Notes: generated by a model from the letters alone, not told the origin. 64,000 bases of DNA from Acanthosepion lycidas (GCA_963932145.1 OZ010586.1:68419754-68483753), one strand, 5' to 3'; positions 10,305 through 21,085 are shown, counted from the stretch's first letter. Program-made: numbers and translations.

Positions 10305-10856
10305 GTAACAAAGGAAGAGATCAAAAGCTACAAAAGCAACGTATCAAATTATACTTGATGTCCTTTGAATTTTATTCTGGCTTTGGGGACATTTCCTCCT
10401 TTTCTTCCAACCAATTCCTCTGCAACGTGATAGTGCTTTGAAATGACTCTACGCTTCGTTCTTTCATTCTTGGAAGGGTGTGGTATCATATATGTCCCAG
10501 GGGATATTCCCATATGCTGATTCTCTATTCTTTTTATCTTGCATACACATTAAATAAACAAAAACACAAGAAACTAATATTTATCAAATCTACTTGTATC
10601 TAATATTATCTTAAATTTTATTATTAGATGGCGTGTATTAACTTTTTTTTAATAGTATTTCTTTCATCTTAATTTCAGTTGCTTTTTTAGCGCAACGACT
10701 CATTTTACAGTTGATATAAAACAACACGGATTGGGAATAAAGAATAAAATATCAGTTAGATTCGAACTCACATTCAATTTTCTGTGAGAAGCATATTTAG
10801 TCGCGACTACAGGTTAATCTATGTAGTTACAAAAGGTTCAGCTGTTGATCAAATTT

Positions 10857-11214
10857 TTTGTTTCTTTTGTGTGTTTGTTTCTTTCTTTCTTCAAATGTTT
10901 TCTTTCATTTTTTTCTTCAAACGCGTTCTTTCGTTTTCTTTCTTTCTTCAAATGCTTTCTTTCATTTTCTTTCTTTCTTTCTTTAAACGCTTTCTTTCTT
11001 TCTTTCTTCAAACGCTTTCTTTCATTTTCTTTCTTTCTTTCTTTCTTTCTTTCTTTAAACGCTTTCTTTCATTTTCTTTCTTTCTTCAAATGCTTTCTTT
11101 CATTTTCTTTCTTTCTTTCTTCAAACGCTTTCTTTCATTTTCTTTCTTTCTTTCTTCAAACGCTTTCTTTCATTTTCTTTCCTTCTTTCTTTCTTCAAAC
11201 GCTTTCTTTCATTT

Positions 11215-11267
<53 letters not shown>

Positions 11268-11313
11268 AAACGCTTTCTTTCATTTTCTTTCTTTCATTTT
11301 CTTTCTTCAAACG

Positions 11314-11349
<36 letters not shown>

Positions 11350-11440
11350 ACTTGTGTTTCTTTCATTCTCTTTTCTTTTTTCCACTTAAACATTTTGTTT
11401 GTTTGTTTGTTTCTTTCTTTCATTGAAACCAAGTAATGTC
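10857..11440. repeat. hierarchical (TTTC)n array with recurrent TTCAAACG cassette
   Basis: Nearly 600 bp of TTTC units on the plus strand contain about thirteen copies of a cassette of the form TTCAAACGCTTTCTTTCATT (TTCAAATGC and TTTAAACGC variants). The 3' end decays into TTTG units. The two 190-200-codon frames are translated repeat with Phe-Leu-Ser composition. Confidence 0.95.
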
Positions 11441-11629
11441 TTTTCCTGTGTTTCCACAGGATCAAAACGGAATACTCCATTATTTATGAGGTACTGGCAC
11501 GGCGTAACGGTCGTTCAAACTAAGAGACAAGCACAATTATAATACGAAAATAATAATAATAAATAATACCTATGGATATACGTAAAATTATTTAATTCAA
11601 AGTATGTAAGGGTGATCAGAATTTTGTTA

Positions 11630-11730
11630 TTAGGTTGGTGGAAAAATAATGACGTAATAATGTCGTTTTTGACGTTAAAAAATAGGTCAAAAAACGACAT
11701 TATTACGTCATTATTTTTCCACCAACCTAA
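11630..11730. mobile_element. mariner-type MITE, long form, copy 1
   Basis: A 101-bp palindromic element with ends TTAGGTTGGTGGAAAAATAA and its inverse is flanked by TA dinucleotides. The outer bases match the terminal repeats of mariner elements whose vertebrate relatives are Hsmar1 and MADE1. The interior has TGACGTAATAATGTCG arms around a short loop. It is non-autonomous and has no coding capacity. Confidence 0.92.
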
Positions 11731-11739
11731 TAATAAAAG

Positions 11740-12560
11740 TGTTCATTAGGTAGCTAGATCAATGATTTATAATTATAATAAGAATTTGTCTGACCCTGAC
11801 GAACGTTAACATCATCAAACTTATACTCGGTCTTAGGTAAGTACCGTAAACTTTTATTCATCAATAATTATTATAAAACATACAGATAGAAATTTCGGAA
11901 TCAATTTGGCGCTGTTTCGAAATAGTCAATGAGCGTTGTGAATTAGTATTAAAAAGAAACAAAACATCTTCAAACATATTATTTATTGTTGTCCTTAATG
12001 AAGGAATTCTGTAAAAAAAAAAAAAAAAAAAAATGAATCTCGTTACTGCATGTCTCCCATCCCCGTTGATATTTGGCACCCTCAGGGATTTTTTTTTTTG
12101 ATTCATGACATTCAGCGTCTGATTTCTGACAAAACTGGTTGATGGTCCTTTGATAATTCTAGTGACGTCATCAAAGCAGGTCCCAATGAGAGAACTGCAA
12201 TATAGCCGTGACAAAAGCAGAGCAGTACCGTTGCGTATTGGGAAAAGGGGAGAATATATGATTTATATGCGCCATTTTTTGTCATGCGAGGTACTCATTA
12301 AAAGTTTTCGGCCCGACTCACTTCCCAAAATCAGTATTTTGATGTTTGGTCATTGAAATATTGATTTTGGAAAGTGGATCGCTCTGAGGACTTTTCAGCA
12401 ACTTCTTGTAAAGAATACCAATTCTAAACACATGGCTTGCTATAAATATACGTTCCTCAGTTAATTTTTCACCGACTAGAAAGCTTCACCCCACAATGAG
12501 TTTTGATTTTCATCCTGCATCGGTGTTTACAAACACATGGTAAACGCCGGTGTAAGTTGA
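11740..12560. other. no supported gene
   Basis: Mixed unique-looking sequence with an A run at 12014-12033 and a T run at 12091-12099. Frames on both strands up to 117 codons show no recognisable motif. Confidence 0.5.
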
Positions 12561-12817
12561 ACAAAAGAATGGAAGATGAGATATCACCATGGCGACGAAA
12601 AAAAACCCAAAGAATTATGTTTTCAATATGGATTCATTATGGATTCAAATGGCACTGTCCGATTTGAGCCGATAAGTAACACGAATTTAGGAAAATTAGT
12701 TAACGGAAGATTCGTTAATGGAAGATTCGATAACGCAAAATTTGGTAATTTTTACAAGGTAGGAAAATTCGGTAACTATGAAATAAAAGTCGATTGGAAA
12801 TTGATTTTAGAACCGTT

Positions 12818-13009
12818 CTGGAGTGGGAATTTGGAAGGTGGCTGAAAAACATATCTTACAAAGGGCTACAGCAGATAGGTAGTTGTGGAAAGCCATAACT
12901 TCTCACGTCTAGATGGAGTGGGGATTTGGAGGGTGGCTGAAAAACATATCTTACAAAGGGCTACAACAGATAGGTAGTTGTGGAAAGAAATAACTTCTCA
13001 CGTCTCGAT
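12818..13009. repeat. about 95-bp direct duplication
   Basis: GGAGTGGGAATTTGGAAGGT through TAACTTCTCACGTCTAGATG (about 12819-12914) recurs directly as GGAGTGGGGATTTGGAGGGT through TAACTTCTCACGTCTCGATG (12914-13009) with a few substitutions. The upstream 12570-12845 frame is short, repeats NGRF-like units (VNGRFVNGRFDNAKFGN) and runs into the duplication. I see no basis to call it a gene. Confidence 0.85.
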
Positions 13010-13079
13010 GGCGCGTGACAGAACGAAGAAGAAAAAGAAGAAATAAAAGTAAAACTCGTATCTGTTTATATTTCTGAGA

Positions 13080-13305
13080 TGAGGTATTATGCACATTATT
13101 TACATTATTCGGACTATTGTCTTCATCTTTGTCTCCATATTTATTACAACATTTCGGCCGTTGTACGCTCCGGCCTTCTTCAGTGAGCGAAATAATGGAT
13201 TCACTTCGACATTCCAACCACATGAAGAAGGCCGAAGCGTATAATGGCCGAAACGTTGTAATAAATATGGCGACAAAGATGAGGACAGTAGTCCGAATAA
13301 TGTAA
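13080..13305. mobile_element. inverted pair of GGCCGAAACGTT tail repeats
   Basis: On the minus strand at about 13108-13190 and on the plus strand at about 13222-13305 the same sequence appears: TGAAGAAGGCC, a GGCCG stem, GAAAYGTTGTAATAAATATG, then AAAGATGA and GTCCGAATAATGTAAAT. A third copy lies at 51.41-51.49 kb. The pattern CTGAAGA-stem-GAAA resembles a degenerate hammerhead core in a Penelope-like tail. Head-to-head arrangement is typical of such tails, but the assignment is an inference. Confidence 0.6.
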
Positions 13306-13584
13306 ATAAAAGTAAAACCATTTTAATGCAGAGAAAATTAATTGTTTTAGTAATTAAGTTTAACAGCGAAATTGTTATGCGTGTAAACGGACGACACATC
13401 TATTAACAATAAAAAAAGGCCGACAGCACTGTATTGATGGCTCGGACGACATCTATTAACAATAAAAATAGCCCGACAGCACTGTATTGATCGCTAATTA
13501 AAAAATTCCGAAGCAAGGTAACGAAGGAAAGTACAGCTAAGACCATCCCTTCGCTAGGCACATTCTACCGAAACATCCACATTT

Positions 13585-13760
13585 CCTTCGTATTAAGTTC
13601 GCGAGAAGTAAGTTCCACACGAGCAGCTTCTTCCTGCGAACCCCTGCTCTGTGGAACCGCTACTCAAGAGCAGAGCATGTTTCCCTGATCACTACAATCT
13701 TAGCCTGTTCAAGTCTAAGTTTAACCGTTATATTCCCCACATATCCCCATAAATTCTATA
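13585..13760 (+). pseudogene. CR1/Jockey-like LINE C-terminal fragment, copy 1
   Basis: Translated segments spell the usual end of this LINE polyprotein (LLPANPCSVEPL ... RACFPDHYNLSLFKSKFNRY), comparable to the SFFPRTARLWNSLP...CFPDNYNL...FKSKINRYL endings of CR1/Jockey-group elements. Only about 50 codons remain, with a frame change after the first part. Related copies lie at 14.14, 25.85, 58.5-59.1 (minus) and 61.9-62.7 kb. Confidence 0.65.
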
Positions 13761-14139
13761 ACTCTCTACCTCGAGTTCGATCCCGACTTTGTACAGGGTG
13801 GACGTCACAGGAAATTACTGCAATTTTTTAAAACTATTTTATTAATAATTATTTTTTTACAAACGTTTATTCACTCAGCTAACATGGAATCAATATTTAA
13901 AGGAAACGATTAATTTAGTTCTGTTATTTGAAATGAATTTAAAGCTTTAATCTGTAAATGCCATGTCCCTTCAAGATGTACGCTATTAGGACTCCATATA
14001 AATTATTCTTCCTTATTTTACAGTCTCAATGGATGTGTAAGACAATATTTGGTAAGGGAGGTAACTCAATATATCTAACATTGCGTGACATCACGTGAAA
14101 TATGAATGCGACCATTAAGTTTCAAACAACTGTATTTCT

Positions 14140-14340
14140 ATCCATCGAGATGCGTTCAAGGTATTTTCTGACATTGCTCAGGGACAGCTTCTTCCCAAGA
14201 ACTGCACTCTATGGAACAGACTCCCGAGAGAATGCTTCTCTGACCACTACAATCTTAACATTTTCAAGTCTACAATTAACCATTGCCTACATAACATTTT
14301 AAAATGTACTTCTTACCTTCACCGCTCACGCTCATTCAAT
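14140..14340 (+). pseudogene. CR1/Jockey-like LINE C-terminal fragment, copy 2
   Basis: The frame at 14102-14302 contains RDSFFPRTALYGTDSRENAS and then TTTILTFSSLQLTIAY. This corresponds position by position to the terminal SFFPRTARLWNSLP...DNYNLNIFKSKINRY region of the family. It is truncated on the 5' side and slightly diverged. No 3' tail is obvious. Confidence 0.65.
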
Positions 14341-14825
14341 AACCTCAATCAGTAACTCTTTAACTTGAGTGGCTCTTGGGCCTTGTATTTGGTGAGCAAA
14401 AAAAGTGTAATATTTAAATCTTACAATTCCGGATCCATTTCCAGATATATATCGATTTTGTATGATTTGTAACGTGATCAATTGCATATAAATTATTATA
14501 TAAAAAATCGATCAAAATAATTTTCTTTTTAAATGACAATCATTTAAATATTAACATTCTCCACATCTGGCAAACTTTAATCTGGTCTTCAGTATCATTT
14601 ATAAACAAAAGGAATCAGAAATCAGAAACATCTGCATTTTCATAATTTTATTTTGAGCTAATGTCTTCCAGTAACGGAAGAGGTTCTTTATTCGAAATTT
14701 TCGTTTTTGTTTATATACGGACGGCCATTTTGTTTCATGGCAATGGCTTTATACTTTTATACTTAGCTCTTGTAAGACCGTACAATAAAATTTCAAAACC
14801 TGTTCGGATAGAAAACCATACAAAA

Positions 14826-14848
14826 GTATATATATATATCTATATCTA

Positions 14849-14893
<45 letters not shown>
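14826..14893. repeat. (TA)n with TATC variants
   Basis: TA-rich run with two TATC insertions near its left end. The plus-strand frame across it is a repeat translation. Confidence 0.95.
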
Positions 14894-14894
<1 letters not shown>

Positions 14895-14994
14895 AAGAAA
14901 TATAGTCTTAAGGTGCGCTTAATGGGATAAAGTGCTCAATATCAGAGATAGAGCGTGTGTAAATATAAAAGTGAACATAGAAGTCAACACTTAC

Positions 14995-15078
14995 AGGCGA
15001 CAGTCTGTTTCATGCTATATGCAATCGTCAGGCCACATGTGGCCTGACGATTGCATATAGCATGAAACAGACTGTCGC

Positions 15079-15080
<2 letters not shown>
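14995..15080. repeat. perfect 86-bp palindrome
   Basis: Two 43-bp arms meet without a spacer at ACATGT (15035-15040), and every base pairs. The right side runs straight into (CT)n and then (TA)n. There are no MITE-type ends and no TA duplication. A perfect, spacerless palindrome of this size is expected to be recent or assembly-created. Confidence 0.9.
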
Positions 15081-15123
<43 letters not shown>

Positions 15124-15489
15124 ATAACATAATAGTTTTATCGTATTTTGTGATCATTGTATTGTTAATATTATTATAATATATCATATGTAAGTACTTC
15201 CGACTTTGGTACTGCGCTCTCGGTAAATTTTATATTATTTGGTTTTTATATTTTACTATTTGTATGTATCTATTCGTAAGAATTGGGTGCTATAGCGGCT
15301 ATAGTATGGCGTTTATATAGCACGCATATAATGCGTTAAAAATTTCCTTTCTCTACTGAGAACCAACAGCCTAGGGATAAGAGTCTTTGATTCATGTTAT
15401 ATCGGTTGAGTATCGGTCCCAGCTTGAAGCAATCCTATGTATAGCCATATCGAGGAACTCTGAGACAGCAAAACAGACTGTCTGGAGAT

Positions 15490-15591
<102 letters not shown>

Positions 15592-15639
15592 ATGGATTTT
15601 TTAATCCGGCTTTATTTGTCATTACTAAAAAACATATTA

Positions 15640-15712
15640 ATTAGTGGAGGCTTTATATAAGCACTAGCTCCAGGATAAAGGAATACTGGTTCGATCCCTG
15701 TCGAGAGGTACA
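15640..15712 (+). mobile_element. possible tRNA-like SINE head
   Basis: GGAGGCTTTATATAAGCACT followed by CTGGTTCGATCCCTGTCGAG gives a good B box but a poor A box. It could be a decayed SINE or tRNA relic. The flanks hold no further support. Confidence 0.35.
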
Positions 15713-15814
15713 TTTTCTTTAATAAAACTTTCCATTGGCCAGTCGCTGTTAGTTTGGTTATTAAAATATAGGGATGTCTTGTCAAACACGTGTATCCAAT
15801 AATTAGAGCGTTTA

Positions 15815-15837
15815 TAATAGTAATAATAATAATAATG

Positions 15838-15869
<32 letters not shown>

Positions 15870-15910
15870 TATAAGAATAATAATAAATATAATAATAATG
15901 AATATATGTA
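15815..15910. repeat. (AAT)n microsatellite, imperfect
   Basis: About thirty AAT-type triplets with GAT and TAT variants. The Ile-rich plus-strand frame is an artefact. Confidence 0.9.
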
Positions 15911-16139
15911 TATACCTATGTATGTATATACTGAACTTTGTCGAGTTTTCCAGGCTTCCTCCCCACGAAATTACCTATCATAGCATAAAATGCCTGTGGT
16001 ATGGTACCTGATTCGAAATGCTTAAACGGTATTTGAATGATTCTACTTGTTAATAAATCATGGCAAACAGCAAAGATTATAGTCTGTCTGTCTGGTAAAG
16101 AGAAGGCTAGTGTTAAAAAGTTATCACTGTAATGTTTTG

Positions 16140-16560
16140 CTCATGATAAAATTATTATTATTAATAATAATAATAAGGAAACTGCAAGAAATTGATATGG
16201 GAATCAAGAAACTGCAAGAAATTGATATGGGAATCAAGAAACTGCAAGAAATTGATATGACGGGGTTACAATCATAAGATCTGTAACTATTTCATGGTAT
16301 TTTATAATACAGCCAGCCAGAATAATCAAAGCTAATTTTTCAAACAGCGTGATCAAAGATTATAAAAACAGAATGTGGTGTTTTTATAGTGTTTGAAGAC
16401 CTTCAAATATACATTACAATCTGTAGGATCAGCAGATTGTAATGTATATTTGAAGGTCTTCAAAATGTTCCGATAGAATCATTGAAAAGATTCCTGGTAG
16501 TGCATGCCTTCAAGAAATACAAAAAAAGTGTTCTCACAAGTACAGCTCACACAGATAATA
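16140..16560 (+). pseudogene. LINE C-terminal remnant with internal 30-bp triplication
   Basis: Pieces match the end of the same LINE class as 4.74-5.5 kb: a sequence like GAATAATCAAAGCTAATTTT at about 16320 parallels AGAACAATCAAAGCCAACCG at 5250, and VPIESLKRFL with AFKKYKKSVLTSTAHT lies at about 16470-16555. Upstream, a 30-bp unit (AAGAAACTGCAAGAAATTGA plus TATGGGAATC) is tandemly present three times (16176-16260). A 32-bp-arm hairpin (16392-16464) interrupts the LINE. It is clearly non-functional. Confidence 0.6.
16392..16464. repeat. perfect inverted repeat, 32-bp arms, 9-nt loop
   Basis: TTTGAAGACCTTCAAATATA... (16392-16423) is exactly inverted at 16433-16464 around TAGGATCAG. It sits in LINE-derived sequence and has no transposon ends. 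This looks like a template-switch or foldback mutation. Confidence 0.9.
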
Positions 16561-16631
16561 TGCGTGATCTTATTTATTTTTAATTAAATTATTTTTTAAA
16601 TAAAAATGACCATTGGAAAATATCATGAAGT

Positions 16632-16665
<34 letters not shown>

Positions 16666-16789
16666 CGTAAATATATAGTAAAATAGGAAAGAACACGTTA
16701 GGTAAATAATCCGAAGTTCTTTAGTATTTTTGTTTTATTTTAAAAAAAAAACAGTGTTCCGTACAAAAGTAATTATAATTATTTAAAAA

Positions 16790-16930
16790 AAAAAAATGAT
16801 CCCTCCGCTACATAAGAGTTCTCATGTTTCAAAAACAAGAGCTGAAAACTTCAATATAATTATTAGAATTAAATTGAGTTAAAGTATCAAGCCCTGTTTC
16901 ATCCTCAAGCGAAATTTTTGGAATAACTAA
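16790..16930 (-). mobile_element. CGCTACATAAG/CTTGAGGATG tail repeat, single arm
   Basis: CCTCCGCTACATAAGAGTTC, TCATGTTTCAAAAACAAGAG and CCTCAAGCGAAATTTTT match the arms of the big inverted repeats at 19.45-19.66 and 56.64-56.96 kb. Here there is only one arm. Read on the minus strand, it again shows CTTGAGGATG ... TTTGAAACATGAGAAC, reminiscent of the hammerhead-bearing tail families. Confidence 0.6.
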
Positions 16931-16956
16931 TCTTGAAGATTACGCATCTTTATAAT

Positions 16957-17031
16957 CTTCAACCGTTTCCATATAATTAATTCTGCGAATGAATATCATT
17001 CGCAGAATTAATTATATGGAAACGGTTGAAG
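16957..17031. repeat. perfect inverted repeat, 36-bp arms, 3-nt loop
   Basis: CTTCAACCGTTTCCATATAA... (16957-16992) is exactly inverted at 16996-17031 around ATA. No target duplication or transposon end is seen. Confidence 0.9.
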
Positions 17032-17815
17032 CTACCATTCCAATAGGGGGCGTAAGGGTTAACAATTTGTATCAACATATCAGTCGCCCTCGGAAAGAGG
17101 CCAAGCCAAGACAGGGCCGGGGTGTCCATTTCAAAGCGAATGATGACATTCCTATATGCACATCGTCTAGTTCGTCTTAGCGACAGAGAGTTATTGGCAC
17201 CATTGTACGCCGTTAAGTGTCTAAAGATTTTTTTTCCCTCAAAGGGCTATTCGTACATAAACGCGTCGCACTGAACTACAATTTGTTTTTTTGACGACTT
17301 CATAAAAGTTTTTTTTTTTTTCTTATGATTGAGTTAAGCTTTTAAACCTTTTATTAGACGATGAAATTTATTTTTTTTTATGCTAATTGTTCAATGCAAA
17401 AATTTGTTGATGTCGGTAAAAAACCGTTTACTCATGTCTATGGTTTAAGGAACAGGTCCTCCACTATTAACTCCTTTTTTCCTTTTTCTTCGTCTTCGTC
17501 GATTTTCATCTTCGGATACCTCGTGTTTCTTCTAAAAGCCACAAAGACTGAAACATTGAAATGGATACATTCTGTGTTAGATTTCGGACTGTTTTCACGG
17601 TTAAATTTCTATTTCTCACACGAACTCAGTCCACAGCAGATAAGACAGATGATCGATATCTTCCCCTGCCGAAATAGGCTATTCCCTAAATGAGGTGATT
17701 TTGGATTTTATCGCTCTAATAATAATTGAGCTTTTTTTTTTAATATTTTATATTACTAGGATGCACTTGAATTATATACCAACGGATTTATTACTGTTAC
17801 TACACACACAAACAA

Positions 17816-17818
<3 letters not shown>

Positions 17819-17885
<67 letters not shown>

Positions 17886-17994
17886 TTAAATTATCAGGAA
17901 TTAAAAGCTCATTTGTTATTTTGTTTTTCCCCACGTGTATTGAGAACTTTAATACTATTGTCTCCTGGTCTGATTCAACTCTGACCATTAACCT

Positions 17995-18056
<62 letters not shown>
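17819..18056. repeat. two long (TA)n runs around a 113-bp spacer
   Basis: TA runs at 17819-17884 and 17997-18056 flank an AT-rich spacer without features. The frames there are repeat translations. Confidence 0.95.
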
Positions 18057-18058
<2 letters not shown>

Positions 18059-18145
18059 CATGTTCGTAATAGAATTATTATATTTATTATTATATTATAA
18101 ATAATGTTAATATTATATTAATATTTATTATTATATTAATTCTAT

Positions 18146-18248
<103 letters not shown>

Positions 18249-18252
18249 GTGT

Positions 18253-18568
18253 GTGTAAGCAAATATATGGATATAGATCCGACAGTATGAAGAAAAATAT
18301 ACGGAAAAAACAAACAAAAATCCTTATATGCAATTATGCTGTTTTAATGATCATATAAAACTTTCAGTTATCTGTTTGGATAAGTCTTGTTCTTATGTCC
18401 ATCGTCTTTGTCATGTTGAATTGATAATGTTAATTAAATTTTATGAATATGTCCTGAAGATGGTTTATTAGACCGAAACGTCCGACGTTGACATTATATT
18501 AACATTAAAACAGCATAATTGCATATAAGGATTTTTGTTTATTTTTTCCGTATATTTTTCTTCATATC
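18253..18568 (+). mobile_element. Penelope-like tail, copy 2, inverted arms with hammerhead-like motif
   Basis: A left arm (18257-18347, GTAAGCAAATATATGG to ATTATGCTGTTTTAAT) is inverted at its right end (18510-18566). Between them is a unique stretch with GTTATCTGTTTGGATAAGTC and the hammerhead-like core at 18446-18500 (CTGAAGA, GGTTT/AGACC stem, GAAA, ACGT/ACGT stem III). This is the most complete copy of the family in the window. Confidence 0.65.
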
Positions 18569-18971
18569 TGTGTGTGTTTGTGCGAGATAGGAATAGAGAG
18601 AAAAGAGATAAAGAGATAATATTGAAATTTCTACTTGTTTGGGCCGACTGGCATTATTAGGAACAGAACTTTATTTCACAAAAACAAAATCTCCATTATC
18701 TAGATAAAACGTAATTCACATAAAGCCACTGAACGATTCATTTTTACATTAACTTCATTATTATAGAAATTTATCTGGCTAATGTAGATTGTGTTATGAA
18801 GTAAAATTCTTTTTTTTAATAAGGTCGGTTCATCGTCGAAAGTAGACATTTTCAAAATCTTCTATCTTTACTATTTTGCCATATTCTCCACCAATATTAC
18901 TCATACACGCACACACGCCAACACGAACATATGTGCATACACAGGCACACACACACTAACGCAACTATCTA

Positions 18972-19073
18972 TCAGGTTGGTGCAAAAATAATGACGTAAT
19001 AATGTCGTTTTTTGACGTTAAAAAATATGTCAAAAAACGACATTATTACGTCATTATTTTTGCACCAACCTAA
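18972..19073. mobile_element. mariner-type MITE, long form, copy 2
   Basis: A 102-bp palindrome with ends TCAGGTTGGTGCAAAAATAA and CACCAACCTAA, flanked by TA. It is nearly identical to the copies at 11.63 and 62.68 kb, and arms pair almost completely. Confidence 0.93.
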
Positions 19074-19097
19074 TATCTACCTACCTATCTATACATT

Positions 19098-19416
19098 AAG
19101 AAATGGACAAAGTCCGACAATTTATTTATTAAAGACATTTTTATGTTTAACGTTCTTTTTATAGATACAAGTATTTAAGTAAATGCTCTGTTTATAATAA
19201 ACAGTATTAAATAACATTTACCGGCCTGAATTATAATATAATGTTATTTAATACTGTTTATTATAATATAATGTTATTTAATACTGTTTATTATAATACC
19301 ATTTACCGGCCTGAATGTCCGAGAAATTTTCATAGAATATTTTCTATGAAAATTTCTCGGACATTCAGGCCGGTAAATGGTATTTAATACTGTTTATTAT
19401 AAACAGAGCATTTACT
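19098..19416. mobile_element. inverted-repeat copy of the CAGGCCGGTAAAT family
   Basis: A near-palindrome (19178-19416) is centred on the TTTCTATGAAAATTTCTCGG region. Its left arm contains an extra internal tandem unit (AATATAATGTTATTTAATAC) present twice. The outer sequence AAGAAATGGACAAAGTCCGA and TAACGTTCTTTTTATAGATA matches, in the opposite orientation, 47.54-47.71 kb. There the same family is single-armed and directly abuts a tRNA-like sequence. The family is not identified. Confidence 0.7.
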
Positions 19417-19444
19417 ACCTATCTATCGATCTATCTATCTATTT

Positions 19445-19660
19445 TATAAATTAACTGATTTAAAATATGTTTTTTCGCTACACAGTAATAACCATGTTTC
19501 AAAAATGGAAGCTAAAAGTTTCAAAATTCGCTTGAGGATGAAATGGAAATAATGTTTTTAATTTAATTACAAAATTAAATTTAAAACTTTTAGCTTCCAT
19601 TTTTGAAACATGGTTATTACTGTGTAGCGAAAAAACATATTTTAAATCAGTTAATTTATA
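19445..19660. mobile_element. perfect 77-bp-arm inverted repeat, CGCTACACAG tail family
   Basis: Arms 19445-19521 and 19584-19660 are identical inverse copies with a 62-nt AT-rich centre that includes CGCTTGAGGATGAAA. It belongs to the same family as 16.79 and 56.64 kb. Perfect arms imply a recent origin or gene conversion between arms. Confidence 0.85.
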
Positions 19661-19747
19661 ATATTAATGCTCTGTAAATTTACATTGAGCACTATTTTGT
19701 AAAAATAAAAATATTAATAAGAACATCGGATTATATATCTTACTGTT

Positions 19748-19751
<4 letters not shown>

Positions 19752-19805
<54 letters not shown>
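19752..19805. repeat. (TA)n microsatellite
   Basis: About 27 TA units border the head side of the second long SINE. Confidence 0.95.
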
Positions 19806-19809
<4 letters not shown>

Positions 19810-20200
19810 GACACTTCCTGATGTTATCGGAATGGATCAAGGGTGCGGCACCTTTGGAACGTGCCTGCAAACCATACCACGGGTTGACCCAAGCCTTGTG
19901 AATAAAATTGGATAGACGAAACTCTTGAGGACCGTCGATAGCTGTGCTAGCATAAAGCCATAAGTCATCGTGGTCGAGGGCATGAGCGTGCTGGACTTGT
20001 TCAAATTATTGATCACGCTAGATGATACGATCTCTCCCAGAAACCAGAAACTGTAACTGAGGTCTGCTCAGCATAGTTGCAGTATAAACCACAGGTGGGA
20101 TCTGTTGGTGTTGAGCAAACACAAATGTGCCTGAGTGAGCGTCTGCAATAGGGATGTACCATAGTAGATGGGTATCCTCGAATACAAGTGGCCAGCAATG
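19806..20200 (+). mobile_element. long tRNA-derived SINE, copy 2 (head truncated)
   Basis: It is collinear with the minus-strand copy at 855-1322, starting from GATGTTATCGG. The central block (TGCCTGCAAACCATACCACG, GACCCAAGCCTTGTGAATA) is followed by GGACCGTCGATAGCTGTGCT, CTCTCCCAGAAAC, GGTCTGCTCAGCA and ATGGGTATCCTCGAATACAA. The tRNA-like head is missing and replaced by a TA run. Both copies end in (TA)n after the GTGGCCAG tail, which suggests the element carries a TA-rich 3' end. Confidence 0.8.

Positions 20201-20250
<50 letters not shown>
20201..20250. repeat. (TA)n at the SINE 3' end
   Basis: TA run directly after GTGGCCAGCAATGAT. It is matched by the TA run at 841-852 next to copy 1. 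Confidence 0.93.
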
Positions 20251-20251
<1 letters not shown>

Positions 20252-20449
20252 TCGTAGTCGTTTATTACAGTATATGTGATACAGTAATATTGGGTAATTT
20301 TTTTATGCTGGCTTGTTTGTTTTTCATGATTAATAAAATTTGCCAATAACTAAAAAATACTATATCACGTAAACTGTAAAACAAAAAAGTTTACAAATAG
20401 TAGACACATAAACCATATAAACAACCTAACATTAATAAACCGTAGCAAT

Positions 20450-20840
20450 CTATATATAAAACTCTGTGACTTCCGTTAGTCCATCCGTTCATCACAGCCT
20501 CTAAAATAGTCATATATTGACCAATCAAAACCAAATTTTGTGAAGAAGTGAAAACAGGTTAGCGGGTATAAAGTGTAATTGGTTTTACTATGGTGCATTG
20601 CTTAGTACAATAATTTTTTTTAATGCTTTTTGAAAAAATAAAATATTTATTATTTAACATACAAAATACTCCCACTATTTAAAAAAAAAACAAAAACAAA
20701 AAAATTATCAATTATAGTAACAAATACTTATTTAATAAAAATGCAATATGTTTTTTGCATATTTTTTCTTTAAGTTTTTATGTATATGTTATAATGGAAC
20801 ACACCTATTCTATAGTTAATAGACTCTCCCATCTATAATA
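20450..20840. other. AT-rich repeat-like segment, unclassified
   Basis: TATATATAAAACTCTGTGAC followed by CGTTAGTCCATCCGTTCATC and ACCAATCAAAACCAAATTTT resembles terminal regions of non-autonomous DNA elements in invertebrates, but I cannot name the family. No coding sequence. Confidence 0.3.
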
Positions 20841-20871
20841 AGTAGGAGTAGTAGTAGAAGTCGTTCAGTGA

Positions 20872-21085
20872 GTTGGTCAGTCAGTCGATGTTGGTCGACC
20901 GGCTGAGCGGTTGAACTCTCTGCCTTCTGGCGGGGAGGAAGCCGAAAGAGGCTACGCCGAAGGGCGGATTCTCTTTCGGGGAGGTAAACCGACCCTGAAA
21001 CCGTTTATCTGAGATCTCACGTTAAACCGGCCTTGTGTCACATGATGCCCTCGTGGGGGTGATAAATATCGAGTTGGTCAGTCAG
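20872..21085 (+). mobile_element. GC-rich multi-hairpin repeat, copy 1
   Basis: It starts in GGTCGACCGGCTGAGCGGTTGAACTCTCTGCC, here split as GGCTGAGCGG plus TTGAACTCTCTGCC. It continues through paired blocks (GCCGAAAGAGGC, GCCGAAGGGC) and ends GGCCTTGTGTCACAT with CCCTCGTGGGGG. A 22-bp direct repeat starting GAGTTGGTCAGTCAGTCGAT lies on both sides (about 20870 and 21072), either a target-site duplication or the start of a second truncated unit. The tail matches the tRNA-SINEs and the LINE 3' end. Confidence 0.7.

Noticed and set aside
10784-11426. Two frames of about 200 codons rich in Phe, Leu and Ser
   Set aside because: Translation of the TTTC array; the frames are open only because the repeat lacks stops in those phases.
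17361-17693. 110-codon plus-strand frame
   Set aside because: No motif, AT-rich, no splice context or homology I recognise; likely chance.
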